From positions 806,001 to 870,000 of the forward strand of contig CP089450.1 of the NCBI GenBank assembly GCA_026636295.1: 64,000 bases of DNA, written 5' to 3'. The notes under the pieces are model-generated. The model made no database searches. It was not told where the DNA came from and saw nothing but the letters and a program-made list of their open reading frames with translations. Of this stretch, positions 20,883 through 30,686 are shown one piece after another. This stretch comes from Medakamo hakoo. Lineage: Eukaryota > Chlorophyta > Trebouxiophyceae > Coccomyxaceae. The position numbers and the translations under genes are program-made. Position 1 is the stretch's first letter. Every line of letters starts with the position of its first letter.

Positions 20883-21258
20883 GATGGCTTTCAGTGCCTG
20901 GGATGGAAGGAACGATGCCGCCAGACGCGAATGCGGGCGGACGTGCGGAGAGAGGAAAAGAGCACCCGGGCAAAGGGTGCGTTCTTCTCTGTACCGACGG
21001 AGGGGGTGGGCCGGGGTGGGCGGCGCGCGTGTGGGTGTGGGTGGGTTGGTGCGGGTGGGTGTGCCGGCCGGGGCGAGGGCGGGCACGCAAAGAAAAAAGG
21101 CTGTAGGAAAATGGTGAGTGTGCCTCTCGGTGTTGCGTTTCGCCACGCCTGCAGCACAACGAATTGCGTGCGGACGGAAAACACACCCACGCCCGCACCA
21201 GGCAGCCCAGCCTTGTCCCTGTCTGTCTGCTCACACGCACGTGGAGCACGCACACAAC
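20883..21258. promoter_or_regulatory. Divergent intergenic region, DDX6 / TatC
   Basis: These 376 bp hold both 5' regions. I see a G-rich half (21001-21085) with ggtgggt-type repeats, one A tract (21091-21096) and CA-rich sequence before the TatC start. No TATA box or gene is visible. Confidence 0.4.
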
Positions 21259-22490
21259 ATGCCCGCCCTGCTGCCCACCCCGGCGCGTGCCCTGACGGCC
21301 ACCCGCGGCGGCGCGGCGTCGACCGCCGGCCGCGCCGTCGGCGTCGGCGCTGGCCAGCACGCCCGTGTTCGCTCCCCGCCCGCCCGCCGGTCGCTCAAGC
21401 CGCGCACCGTGCCGGCCGCCGAGCCAGAGGGTGGGTCCAGTCCTCAAGTAGCCACCCAGGGCGTGCCTGGCCTGGAAGCCAAAGTGGGCGGCGGGAGCGG
21501 CGAGCCCGCCGCTGTGTCCACGGCCACCATTCCGTCGACCCTCACCCGACCCGGCGAGGACGAAGCAGAAGAAGAGCGGTCGGCCGTCCAGAAGTTTCTG
21601 TACCCGGACGCCGCGGACTTGCCCGACGACTTCGCCATGCCGATATGGGACCACCTGGACGAGCTGCGCGAGAGGGTGTTGGTCGCCGCCGGCGCGGCCG
21701 TCTTGGCCGTCGGCCTGTGCTTTGCGTGCGCGCGCGACCTGGTCGTCTTTTTGGAGGCGCCCGTCGCGGCCCAGGGCGTGCGGTTTTTGCAGCTGTCGCC
21801 GGGCGAGTTTTTCTTCACGACGCTCAAGGTGAGGTGGGCGGCCGGGGGCGGGCGCGGCGGGCGCGGCGGGCGCGGCGGGCGCGGCGGGCGTGAAAGAGAG
21901 GGGGCGGAGTGCGGTCTGGACAGCGCGCGCCTCCACCCACCCACACTCACACAACGCTCTCGTGTCCCCAGGTCGCGGGCTACGCGGGCCTCCTGCTCTC
22001 CACGCCGACCATCCTGTACGAGGTCGTGGCGTACGTCGTCCCCGGCCTGACCGTCTCGGAGCGCCGGCTCCTGGCGCCCATCGTCTTTGGGTCGGGCGCC
22101 CTGTTTTACGCGGGCCTGGTCTTCTCCTACACCGTCCTCACGCCGGCCGCGCTGTCGTTCTTCGTCGCGTACGCCGACGGCGCCGTCGAATCCCTGTGGT
22201 CCATCGACCAGTACTTTTCCTTTGTGCTGGTCCTCATGGCGTCCACGGGCCTGGCCTTCCAAGTGCCGGTCGTCCAAATCCTGCTGGGCCAGGCCGGGCT
22301 GGTGTCGTCCGACGCCATGTTTGCCCAGTGGCGGTGGGTGGTGGTGGGCGCGACGATCGCTGCCGCCGTCCTGACGCCCTCCACGGATCCGTTCACGCAA
22401 ACGCTGCTAGCCGTGCCGCTGGTGGGGCTGTATCTGGGTGGGGCGGCGGCGGTGCGGGCGTTGGAAGGGCGGCGCGAGAAGGCGGCGTGA
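21259..22490 (+). CDS. TATC: Plastid Sec-independent (Tat) translocase subunit TatC
   Basis: Two exons (21259-21828, 21972-22490) give 362 aa with a phase-0 intron. TatC is the receptor for twin-arginine precursors in the thylakoid membrane. About 90 N-terminal residues rich in Ala, Arg, Pro and Ser form a transit peptide, then an acidic linker. The TatC domain begins near residue 126 with [14 protein letters not shown] and runs through six membrane segments. These include [56 protein letters not shown] and [19 protein letters not shown]. The key stretches [18 protein letters not shown] and the PSTDPFTQ motif are present. The last is shared by plastid and bacterial TatC and covers the family PD(x)xxQ site. 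The intron carries a 9-bp tandem repeat. Confidence 0.96.
21852..21890 (+). repeat. 9-bp tandem repeat in TatC intron
   Basis: Four head-to-tail copies of gcgcggcgg plus a partial fifth lie inside the 143-nt intron. Confidence 0.85.
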
Positions 22491-22570
22491 GGAGAGGTCG
22501 GGGTGAGGTTAAAACAAAAAGAAAGATGGGGAAGCAACACAAAAAGACAGCACACACATGCACACTCTCT

Positions 22571-23018
22571 CTACCCGCCCGCGCAGGACTTGCACCCACC
22601 GGGAACCGCGCCCACACTCTTGAGTTGACTCATCCCAATGATGCGGGGCCCACGCGGGCGCGGAGGTGGGCCACCGCCACCGCCACCACCGCTGCCGCCG
22701 CGCTTGGTCGACCGCCAGTCCCGGTAGTTGTCCGCCGCGTCTTGCGAGAGTAGAGACTGCAGGAAGAAGGCCAGGGCGGTGAAAACCGAGCGGAGGAAGG
22801 CCAAGAAGCCGGCGGGCGTGTACCAGGGCGGCAGCGCTTGGCGGACGGAGCCTGTTTTGTGTCACAAAAAGGATGGATGGATGGATGGATGGATGGAAGG
22901 AGAAAGGTTGAGACCAAAAGCGCGCGCGAGCGCTGTCGCGAGTGGTGGAGAGAAGCGGCCGGGCACAGAGCGCCTGGACTGCCTTACCGTCGCGGCCGAT
23001 GTACGCAGGCGACGCCAT
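22571..23018 (-). CDS. SELENOK: Selenoprotein K homologue, cysteine form
   Basis: Two exons, complement of 22988-23018 and 22571-22851, give 103 aa. The joined codon is g|gc. SelK is a small single-pass ER membrane protein that binds p97 and ERAD components. The order is as in SelK: a short lumenal N-terminus AYIGRDGSVRQALPPWYTP (compare YISNGQVLDSRSQSPW), one membrane helix FLRSVFTALAFFLQSLL, then QDAADNYRDWRSTK and a Gly/Pro/Arg-rich cytosolic tail. It ends GGCKSCAGG and tag. Where animal SelK has Sec as GGUGR, this one has Cys in a CKSC pair, and there is no in-frame tga. It is divergent from TRM7 with 141 bp between starts. Confidence 0.85.
22871..22894 (+). repeat. (GGAT)6 microsatellite in SelK intron
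   Basis: Six perfect ggat units are followed by ggaa. The tract lies inside the single 136-nt intron. Confidence 0.9.
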
Positions 23019-23159
23019 GGCTCGCCGAGCACGCCAGCGCGCGTGCGTGACGCGGGAAGCTGAGCTGTCGCGTCCGAGGAAATGAAGAGGGAATGAAGCA
23101 TCGGTGGAAGGCGCACTGTTCAAAGCGAAAAAGAAGAAAAGGAATGAAAACACAAGAAA

Positions 23160-24579
23160 ATGGGCCGCGCAACTAAAGACAAGCGGGACATCTACTACCG
23201 CCGAGCCAAGGAGGAAGGCTGGCGCGCACGCAGCGCTTTCAAGCTCCTCCAGGTCGATGAGGTGTATCATGTGCTGGACGGTGCGATGTTTGGCTTTTTT
23301 ACTAGGCCCCCCGCCCGCCGCCGCGAATTCATCGACAAAACCGCGACGCCTCACCTCTCCTCCTCATTCCAAACATAGGCGTGACCAATGTGGTGGACCT
23401 GTGCGCCGCACCCGGCAGCTGGAGCCAGGTGAGGGGAATGGGAGTGGATTGGGTGGAGAGAGGGGCGCGTTTCGTTTCTTCGCCGCGGGCCGCCGCTGCT
23501 CCGTCAACCACGACCCTCACCACCCCTTCCCTTCCCGCATGCAAACAGGTCCTGAGCCGGCGCCTGTACCTGCCGGCCATTCGGGAGGGGCGGTGAGTTG
23601 CTGGGAATGGTGCCTTTGCAAGGGAAGGAGCTGTGTGTGCGCTCCGTCCCTCGCCCCACTCTTGCTCACCCCCCCACCCCACCCCCACCCCACGCTCCAA
23701 CCTCTCAGCCCGCCCCCACGCCTCGTCGCCGTCGACTTGCAGCCCATGGCGCCCATCGAGGGCGTCGTCCAACTGCAAGGCGACATCACCGCCGCGTCGA
23801 CGGCTGCAGCCATTGTCGCGGCGCTGGGCGGCAAAGACGGCGACGACGCGGGCGACGCGCCGGGGCAGCAGCAGCAACCACCACCGACGACGCCGTCGTC
23901 CACCACCACCACCGCGGCCGTCGCCGACCTCGTCATCTGCGACGGCGCGCCCGACGTCACGGGCCTGCACGACATGGACGAGTACGTCCAGGCCCAGCTG
24001 GTCCTGGCGGCCCTGGCCCTGGCGGCCCGCGTCCTGCGCCCCGGCGGCGCGCTCGTCGCCAAAGTGTTCCGCGGGCGGGAGGCCGGGCGCCTGGCCGCGC
24101 GGCTGGGCGCGTTTTTCGGGGACGTGTCCCTCGCCAAGCCGCGCGCGTCCCGGGCCGCGTCCGTGGAAGCGTTCATTGTGTGCAGAGGGTTTGCGCCCCC
24201 ACCGGGCGCGGAAGACGCGGGCGACCGTCTGTGGGGCGTGCTGGCGGGTGGGGGGGCCGCCGCGCCGCTGGCCGACGCCGCGGCGGCGGCAGCCGTCGCA
24301 GCAGGCGCGAGCGCGGCGTCCGCCGACGCGCCGTCCACCTCGCCTGCCTGCCCTCCGCTCCCGCCCGCCACACCGCAAGCCCGCCGCCTCGTCCCCTTTG
24401 TCGCGTGCGGGGACTTGTCGGGGTGGGACGCGGACATGGGGTACGACTTGGATTGTACCGGCGCAGAAAAGGACGGACACGGGGGGGACGGGCTGGCAGC
24501 CTATGAGCCGCTGGACCCGGTGGCGCCTCCCACGGAGCCGGCGTATGCGACTGCTTTGAGAAGGGCGGGGAGGTGGTGA
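23160..24579 (+). CDS. TRM7: tRNA 2'-O-ribose methyltransferase TRM7/FTSJ1
   Basis: Four exons (23160-23280, 23379-23428, 23549-23592, 23709-24579) give 361 aa. The three introns are 98, 120 and 116 nt. The enzyme methylates riboses 32 and 34 in the anticodon loop of certain tRNAs using S-adenosylmethionine. The start [20 protein letters not shown] and [14 protein letters not shown] are near-identical to the family. The SAM-binding loop [16 protein letters not shown] spans two splice junctions, which fixes them. The catalytic K-D-K-E set is visible: K in SAFKLL, D in [14 protein letters not shown] in VAKVFRG and E in SVEAFIV. A Gln/Pro/Thr-rich insert (about nt 23860-23910) and a C-terminal Ala-rich extension ending RRAGRW are additions. 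Confidence 0.96.
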
Positions 24580-24712
24580 ATGTGTGACGACACAATGGTG
24601 TGAACAAGACGGAAACACTGATGGGACTGGGGGAATGGAGGTTTGGCCCGGGCCCGCACTCCACGCTTTCGCTCGCGGCGCTCCCTCCCCGGAAAAAAAA
24701 ACACGACCGAAA

Positions 24713-25126
24713 ATGCCGCGCAAACTCGCCGACCGCCCTCTGAAAGTCCGACCCGGTAGGGGAGCAGGCACCCTGGCCTGCGCCGACGAGCTGGCCGCGT
24801 TCCTGGCGTGCATGATGGTGCGTGGGGCGGCGGGGAACGAACGCAAGCTCGATCGACCGACGGCGGCGGGGCGTGCACCCCCCCACCCCCCCACCCCAGG
24901 CCCGCCCGCTTCCATCCCATCCCATCCCCCTCATGACAAAAGACGGTCGCCCCCCCCCTCTCCCTCCACGCACCCCCAGACCTCCAAGGGCATGGACGCC
25001 GAGGGCGCCTGCGCGGGTCCACGCCGCGCCCTGGACGCGTGCGCCGCCGCCGCCGCGGCGCGGGCCAAGCCCCGCAGCACGCTCAACTACCACCTTCAGC
25101 GCCTGTCCCGGGCGTTGAGGCGGTGA
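24713..25126 (+). CDS. CHCHD1: Mitochondrial small-subunit protein mS37 (CHCHD1/Mrp10)
   Basis: Two exons (24713-24817, 24980-25126) give 83 aa with a phase-0 intron of 162 nt. The protein is a small twin-CX9C protein of the mitochondrial ribosome, imported through the Mia40 pathway. The motifs are CADELAAFLAC (CX9C) in exon 1 and CAGPRRALDAC (CX9C) in exon 2. The start MPRKLADRPLKVRPGR and the end STLNYHLQRLSRALRR fit the Mrp10/mS37 family. Another CHCH protein is possible. A 9-A tract (24693-24701) lies 11 nt before the ATG. The intron has no in-frame stop, so retention would insert 54 residues between the two motifs. It follows TRM7 by 133 bp on the same strand. Confidence 0.82.
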   Translation: MPRKLADRPLKVRPGRGAGTLACADELAAFLACMMVRGAAGNERKLDRPTAAGRAPPHPPTPGPPASIPSHPPHDKRRSPPPSPSTHPQTSKGMDAEGACAGPRRALDACAAAAAARAKPRSTLNYHLQRLSRALRR

Positions 25127-25390
25127 GGAGGGGGGGTGGGAGGAGGGGCGCCCCCACGGCCCCCCCCTTTTTTTTGGCCGTGCGCTCTCAGCGTTGCCGC
25201 GCGGTCAATGTGTAGGATGTAAGAACAATTGTAGCTGCCGTTAGTTTTGCTTCATTATCCAGGCCCCTCCCTCTCTTCTCCTTCACACCACCGTCCGGCT
25301 GGTCGCGAGTGCTCAGCGTGAGCGCGCCGCCCCAAAACACACCACCCCAAAAGGACACCCCTTCCCGCTCTCCTCCCCCCACCCCACGCC

Positions 25391-28300
25391 ATGTCCGCCG
25401 GCATGGACTGGGACGCGCTCCTGGCGCAGTCCGAAGAACTGGCGGCCGGGGTGAGTTGAGAGCGAGGCGGCGTGCATTGCGTTTCTTTGCTCCGCCGCAT
25501 TGATGCCGCGCCCGAATTCGACGCGGCCCCACGTTTTTGTCTCACGCCCGCTCTCCCCACCCGTATGCAGGACGCCCACGGCTTCCCGCGTGTCGAGCGC
25601 GACCTGGCCCAGGTCGAACGGTTCAGCGCCGCCTTAAAAGAACGCACGGCCCGCGTCGTCGCAGACGCGGGCGCCGACCGCGCGGCCGCGGCCCGGCTGC
25701 TTGCGGCCGAGGGCGTCAACACGCGGCGGTGAGTTTTGGCGCGTGGATTGGCCCGGGTCCCTCACCGCACGCACGGCCGAGAGGGGAGGGCAGGGGAGAA
25801 CAGGGGGAAGGCGGGCGTGGGGGCGGCGGTTTTTTCTGCGGCGCCGCGCCCCTCATTCCCCGCGCCCGCCCCTCCTCCCCATCCCCCCACTCACTCCCCA
25901 GGCTGACGCGCGCGCTCCACCTGTTCGAGGCCCGCCCGCCGCCCGCCACCGCCGCCGACGGCGCCGCGGCCCCGCCCGCCGAAGCCACGTCCGTGGCGGC
26001 CTTTGTCGCCCGCGTCCACGAAGCCGCCGTCGTGTCGGCCATCGCCGAAGCCCAGCGCGACGCGGCGGCGGCGCACGAGGCGTGGGCCGACGGCGACGCG
26101 GAGGCGGCCTGGGCGGCCGACCGGGCCGGGCTCTTTGCCGCGGGCGGGGGCGGCTCGGGCGCGGCGGCCGCCGCGGCGCTGGCCGCCGCCGCCACGCCGG
26201 CGGGCCTGCTGCCGCTGCCGCCCCCCATCCCGCGCTCGCCCGCGGGTGGGGCGGCCCTGCCCCCCCGCCTGCGCGCGTACGTGGCAGTGACGGCCGCCTG
26301 CAACGAGGCCGCGGCCAGCGCCGGCGCCGGCGGCCCGGCCCCGCCGCCCACGGATGCGGTCTCCGCGTATGCGGCCGCGGCGTCGGCCGCCGCGGCCGAC
26401 GCGGCCGCGTCCGCCGCGTCGGCGGGCGGCGCCCCGCCCGATCCGGCCGACGCGGGCGTGGCGGAGTTGTGGGCGATCCTGAAACGCCAGGCGACCGAGG
26501 TGGCGGCCGCGGCGGCGGCGGCCGCGGCGTCGGCAGGCGGCGGCCCGGCGGCCCACCCGTCGGTCCTGCCCCCCGCCGCTGCAGCGCACGCCGCCCTGTC
26601 TGGGTCGCGCGCCCACCTGGAGGCCCAATTCGCGGAGCACATGGACGGCGTCATCCGGTCGCACAGGGCCGCGGCGTCGCTGGGCGGCGCGCCCGGGCGG
26701 GACGGCCGCCTGAAAGCCTTCATCCGCGTGCGCGACGCGGCGGCCGCGCCCTTTGACTTTGACGTGGCGCCTGGCGGCGCCGGCGCGCCTGGCGGCGGCG
26801 GCGCGACTGACACGACGTGGCAGCGGGTGTGGCTGGCCCTGCGGGCCGGGTGGGCGGCCGAGGCGGCCGCGGCCGCCGACGCCGCGCCGGACGCGGTGCT
26901 GCCGTCGGGCGAGCCGCTGTCCGCGGCCATCGCGGACTGGGCGGCGGCCGTCGCGCCGCCGAGCGCGGGCCCGTCCCCGCCCCGCCCGGCCGGCGGTCCG
27001 CCGCCCCCCCTCCCCGCCCTCGTCTCGGAAGCGGAGCGCCTCCTCCGCTCCGCCGACCGGTCCGCCTGGGCGCGCCCGGCCTTCCGCCACCGGGCCGCCG
27101 TCCACGCCGTGCTGGCGGGTGACGCCCGCTGCGTCCGCGCCGTCCTGGCCTCCGCCCCCGGCCTGTGCGCCACGGTGGAGGACTGGGCCTGGTTCCAGGC
27201 CGCAGCGGCCGGCCGGGCGACGGCGGCTGCGGCTGCTGCTGCTGCTGGCGGTGCGGGTGGTGGCGCGGCGCCGCCCACCCCGCCCGGCGCGTCCTCGCTC
27301 GCCGCCCTGCAAGCCTCCGCGGCCCGCCCGGGCCCCGCCCACTACGGCGGCCGGGGCGGCGGCGCGCCGTGGCGGTACGCGGCCGTCCTCCTCCTGACGG
27401 TCCAGCCGCGGGGCGCGGTCGCGTTTGCGGCGCGGCACCCGGCCGCGCGCGGGCCGCTGCGTGGCGAGGCCCCGCACCTGGCCGCCGCCGCCGCGGACGC
27501 CGGCCTCCTCGCCGCTGGTGGGCCGGGCGACTGCGGCCACCCGGCCTGGTCGGGCACGGCCGACGGCGGGCCGCCGCCCGCCAGCGGTGGCCCCCCCCCA
27601 CCCGCCGCGTCTGAGCCCGCGCCGCTCCTGCGCGCTGCCGGCCGCGCCCTCGCCCGCCCGGAACCCGCGGCCGCCCTGGAATACTACGTCGCCGCCGCCC
27701 GGTTTGGTGTGGCGGGGCTGGGCGGCGGCAAGGCGGCCGCGGCCGGCGGGCTGGCCCTGCGCGCCGCGCTGTTGAGGGAACTGCTGACCGAGTCGGGCGC
27801 GGTCGGCGGCCTGCTGGGCACCGGCGGCGGTGGCGGCGCGGGCGCCCTGGGCGGCCCGCTCGCCCGCTTCGCGCCCGACCCCGCCGACCGGGGCGCGCTC
27901 GTCCGCGCCGTCGCGGCCGCGTGCGAGGCGGGCGGCCAGGCCGACTGGGCTGCCGAGCTCTACACGCACGGCGGCGACGCGCCGGCCGCGCTGCGCCTGC
28001 TGTGCGGCGCGCTGGCGGGCTGTGTGGAGGCGGCGGCGGCGGGTGGGCCGGGGTCGGCCGCGGCCGAGGCGGCGGACAGGCTTGTGCGGCGGGGCAACGC
28101 AGCCGCCGACGCCATCGCCGCGAGCGGGGCGGGCGGCGGCGGCGGCGGCGGCGGCGGCGGGATGGCGGCCGGCGACGCGTCGGCCGCGCTCGACCTCTTC
28201 TCCGCCCTCAAGTCCGTCCGCGCCCTGCTGACGTCCTCCGCGTCCAACGACCCGGGCGGCGTGCTCCGCGCCGCGGCGTCCCTGCCCTTCCTGCCGTCCG

Positions 28301-28524
28301 ACGCCTTCCGCCTGGCCCGGTGCGTGGACGCGGCGGCGGCGCTGCCCGAACCGCTGGCCGAGCGGTTGAGCGCAGTCGTGCCGGCCGTCGCGGCGGCGGC
28401 GTCGGCCGCGGGCGACGCCGACCGCGTGCGCGTGCTGGCGACTTTTGCGGGTTCGCTGCCGCAGCGCGTTTCGCGGGCGGCGTTCGAGCGTTGCGTCAAG
28501 CTGCACGACGCGATGAGCGGGTGA
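25391..28524 (+). CDS. NUP93: Nucleoporin NUP93/NIC96
   Basis: Three exons (25391-25450, 25571-25728, 25902-28524) give 946 aa. NUP93 is the linker scaffold of the nuclear pore inner ring. The N-terminus MDWDALLAQSEELAAGDAHGF, then PRVERDLAQVERFSAALKERT, matches the family start FxxLLxxAEQLAAE...LPHVERNL. Exon 3 begins LTRALHLFEA, then VARVHEAAVVSAIAEAQRDA (family: NALLSAIEESRKRT). The rest is the alpha-solenoid, with RYAAVLLLTVQPRGAVAF, LEYYVAAARF and WAAELYTHGGDAPAALRLL. It ends with DRVRVLATFAGSLPQRVS, like the vertebrate end ARTLITFAGMIPYR. Ala/Gly-rich insertions lengthen it beyond the usual 820 or so. Confidence 0.93.
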
Positions 28525-28901
28525 GGATGGGATGGATGGACGGAGGGGAGGGGGTGTGGGTCGTGAGAACGAGAGGAGGGGGGTAGAGTGGAAACCCGCA
28601 CAGCAAAAACCCGCGACACAAACCCGCCGGGCACACACCCAAAACGCACGAAAAAAAAAGCGGGCACACCAGCCGCACACGCCCACACAACCCTGCGCAC
28701 CCGCCACCCGCGCCACAAGGATCTCGACGCTCGCGGCGCTTGCTGCCTCTGCCCAGCCGTGTGTGCGCGCACGTCCCCGCCTCTCTTCTTTGTTTTTGCT
28801 GCTGGCGCGCGCGCGCGAGTGGCCTGCCTCCTCGCCCCTTCCGGTCATCATCCGCCCACCTCTCCCGTCCGTTCCACCCACCCGTTTCCGTCCATTTCCA
28901 C
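28525..28901 (+). promoter_or_regulatory. Intergenic region NUP93 to F-box gene
   Basis: These 377 bp are CA-rich with one A tract (28651-28659) and a T/C-rich zone before the next ATG. No gene or TATA box is seen. Confidence 0.35.
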
Positions 28902-30491
28902 ATGGGCGACGTCCCGCCGCCACGCCTGGCGCCGCGCGGCCGGCCCACCCTGATCACCGACCTGCCCACGGACGTCCTCTCCTACATCATCTCCCTCGTT
29001 CCACTTGAGCGCTATATGGGTCTTGACGGGCACGTCCTCCTGTCGGTCGTCTGCCGGGCGTTTGCCGACGCGGTCCGCCCGCCGAGCGCGGTGTGGGAGG
29101 ACGTCTTCATCGTCTTCGCTGCTAAATACGAAGGCGGGGCGGTGCGCGAGCAATACAACACCCCCAGCCAGCAGGGTGCATACGGCACCCTAGAGCGCGC
29201 CATGCAGGTCGCCGGGCCGTGCGTGCGCCGCTTCTCCTTCATTTTAGACTCCACCGAAGACGAGGATGCGCATCTAACCTGGGACTGGGTTGAACGAGTC
29301 CTCGCCACGACGCCTCGCGTACACTACGCGAACTTGGGTTTGGCAGTCGTTGTTGAGGGCCCGCCGCCCATGGTCTCGGCCGGGCGTGCCGCCATCCTGG
29401 ACTTTTGGAGCAACAGTCGTCGACTTTCCCCGTCCCCTGGGGACGACATGGAAGACGACGACATGGACAGCATCCTAGCCCTCCATCGCCACCTGGTCGC
29501 CGTCGGCCGCCAGGCAGGCAGTGGTGCGGCCCGGGCGGTGCCCGTGCTGACGAGTATGCAGATGGACCTGACGCGGGTATTCTCGGATCCAGATCGCTTG
29601 GACATGGACGAGCAACGCCTGTTTTCGTTCATCCGTTCGCTAGCGGCCGACGTGGGGCAGCACCTCACGCGGCTGCATCTCTCTGCCGTTCCGGGGTGGT
29701 CGCCGCTCGGCGTACCCGCATGTGTGGATAATCTGCCTGCGCTGCGGGAGCTGTATATGCATTGGGCGGCGTACAGAGGAGACGACGATGAACCTTTCGA
29801 CCTGCAGAGCGTGGTGACGCCGCCGCGCGGATTGACCTGCTTGGCCGTCGACTCGGCCTTGACAGAGGGCGACCTCCTCCCGCCCTCCATCATGGCGCAG
29901 CTTGAGGTCTTGGGTTGTTGCGTTCGCGGCTACGGTGATGTTCAGCCGCCTGCCTGCGTGCGTGATGCGGGAAACTCGTTTCGCCGCCTCACCCGGCTGG
30001 TGTACGGCGGAAAGATAGACCGCTGGTCGGCTGACCTCGCTGGGTGGGCCACGCCCGCGTTTGCGGTGCCCACCCTGGTTGCGCTGGAAGTGGCTCACCC
30101 AAGCTTCACGCTGGGTGCGGCTGACGGGCCGGCCTGGGCTGCGACAGTCGCGTCGACCACGCTGCCGCGCCTGGAACGCCTGGCGCTGTTCCAGTGGAAG
30201 CCACATCAAACCCTTTCAGGGTGGGTGTATGGGCCGGTCTTTAAAGGCAACAGACGCATGCATGCCGACGCGGTTGCTGAAGCCATCACCCGCAGCCTGC
30301 CCGCAGCGGCGGCGGCCGCTGGGCGTAGCCTGTCCGTGCGCGTGCACCACTGGGACTCTTCTAAGCGCGTGCACCACTGGGACTCTTCTAACTGGGGGGA
30401 AACTATTTCGAAGCTGGTCAACCCGCAGGTTGAAGAGTATTCCGAGGATCTCGTCCTCGCGCTGAAGTACGAGGCCCGGCCGGTGCGGTGA
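28902..30491 (+). CDS. F-box-like protein with divergent repeat region
   Basis: Single exon of 529 aa. Residues 15-55 fit an F-box: PTLITDLPTDVLSYIISLVPLERYMG and LLSVVCRAFADAV. It may therefore be the substrate-recognition part of an SCF ubiquitin ligase. The remainder has alternating hydrophobic stretches (LRELYMHWAAYRG, LTCLAVDSALTEGDLLPPSI, LVALEVAHPSF, LPRLERLALFQW) that resemble degenerate leucine-rich repeats. Codon use is visibly less GC-rich than in all neighbours, and the Ala/Gly padding is missing. Near the 3' end a perfect 27-nt tandem duplication repeats RVHHWDSS. It is probably a fast-evolving lineage-specific family member. Targets are unknown. Confidence 0.7.
   Translation: MGDVPPPRLAPRGRPTLITDLPTDVLSYIISLVPLERYMGLDGHVLLSVVCRAFADAVRPPSAVWEDVFIVFAAKYEGGAVREQYNTPSQQGAYGTLERAMQVAGPCVRRFSFILDSTEDEDAHLTWDWVERVLATTPRVHYANLGLAVVVEGPPPMVSAGRAAILDFWSNSRRLSPSPGDDMEDDDMDSILALHRHLVAVGRQAGSGAARAVPVLTSMQMDLTRVFSDPDRLDMDEQRLFSFIRSLAADVGQHLTRLHLSAVPGWSPLGVPACVDNLPALRELYMHWAAYRGDDDEPFDLQSVVTPPRGLTCLAVDSALTEGDLLPPSIMAQLEVLGCCVRGYGDVQPPACVRDAGNSFRRLTRLVYGGKIDRWSADLAGWATPAFAVPTLVALEVAHPSFTLGAADGPAWAATVASTTLPRLERLALFQWKPHQTLSGWVYGPVFKGNRRMHADAVAEAITRSLPAAAAAAGRSLSVRVHHWDSSKRVHHWDSSNWGETISKLVNPQVEEYSEDLVLALKYEARPVR
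30338..30391 (+). repeat. Perfect 27-bp tandem duplication inside F-box gene
   Basis: Copies at 30338-30364 and 30365-30391 are identical. The unit adds nine residues and keeps frame. Confidence 0.97.
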
Positions 30492-30686
30492 GGGGAGGCG
30501 AGAGACGGCAGAGATGGGCTTGGGGAGTGGCGAGGGAGGAGGAGGTAAAAAAAAAGAGCGGCACCCCTCCGTCTGGCGTCCGGACAGTGTCAAAGCAAAC
30601 GAAGCGCAACACAACGAAGAACGGACAGGGGGACGGGGGCTTGGCTCCATTCTCTTCGCTCCCCCGCTCCTCTTCCCTCTCCTCAC

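Noticed and set aside
22571-22600. Selenocysteine readthrough in the SelK homologue
   Set aside because: The codon at the Sec position is tgc (Cys) and the gene ends in tag; no in-frame tga is present to recode.
25891-28923. 1,010-codon minus-strand frame opposite NUP93
   Set aside because: The plus strand encodes a clear NUP93 with intact terminal signatures; the antisense frame is Arg/Gly-rich noise.
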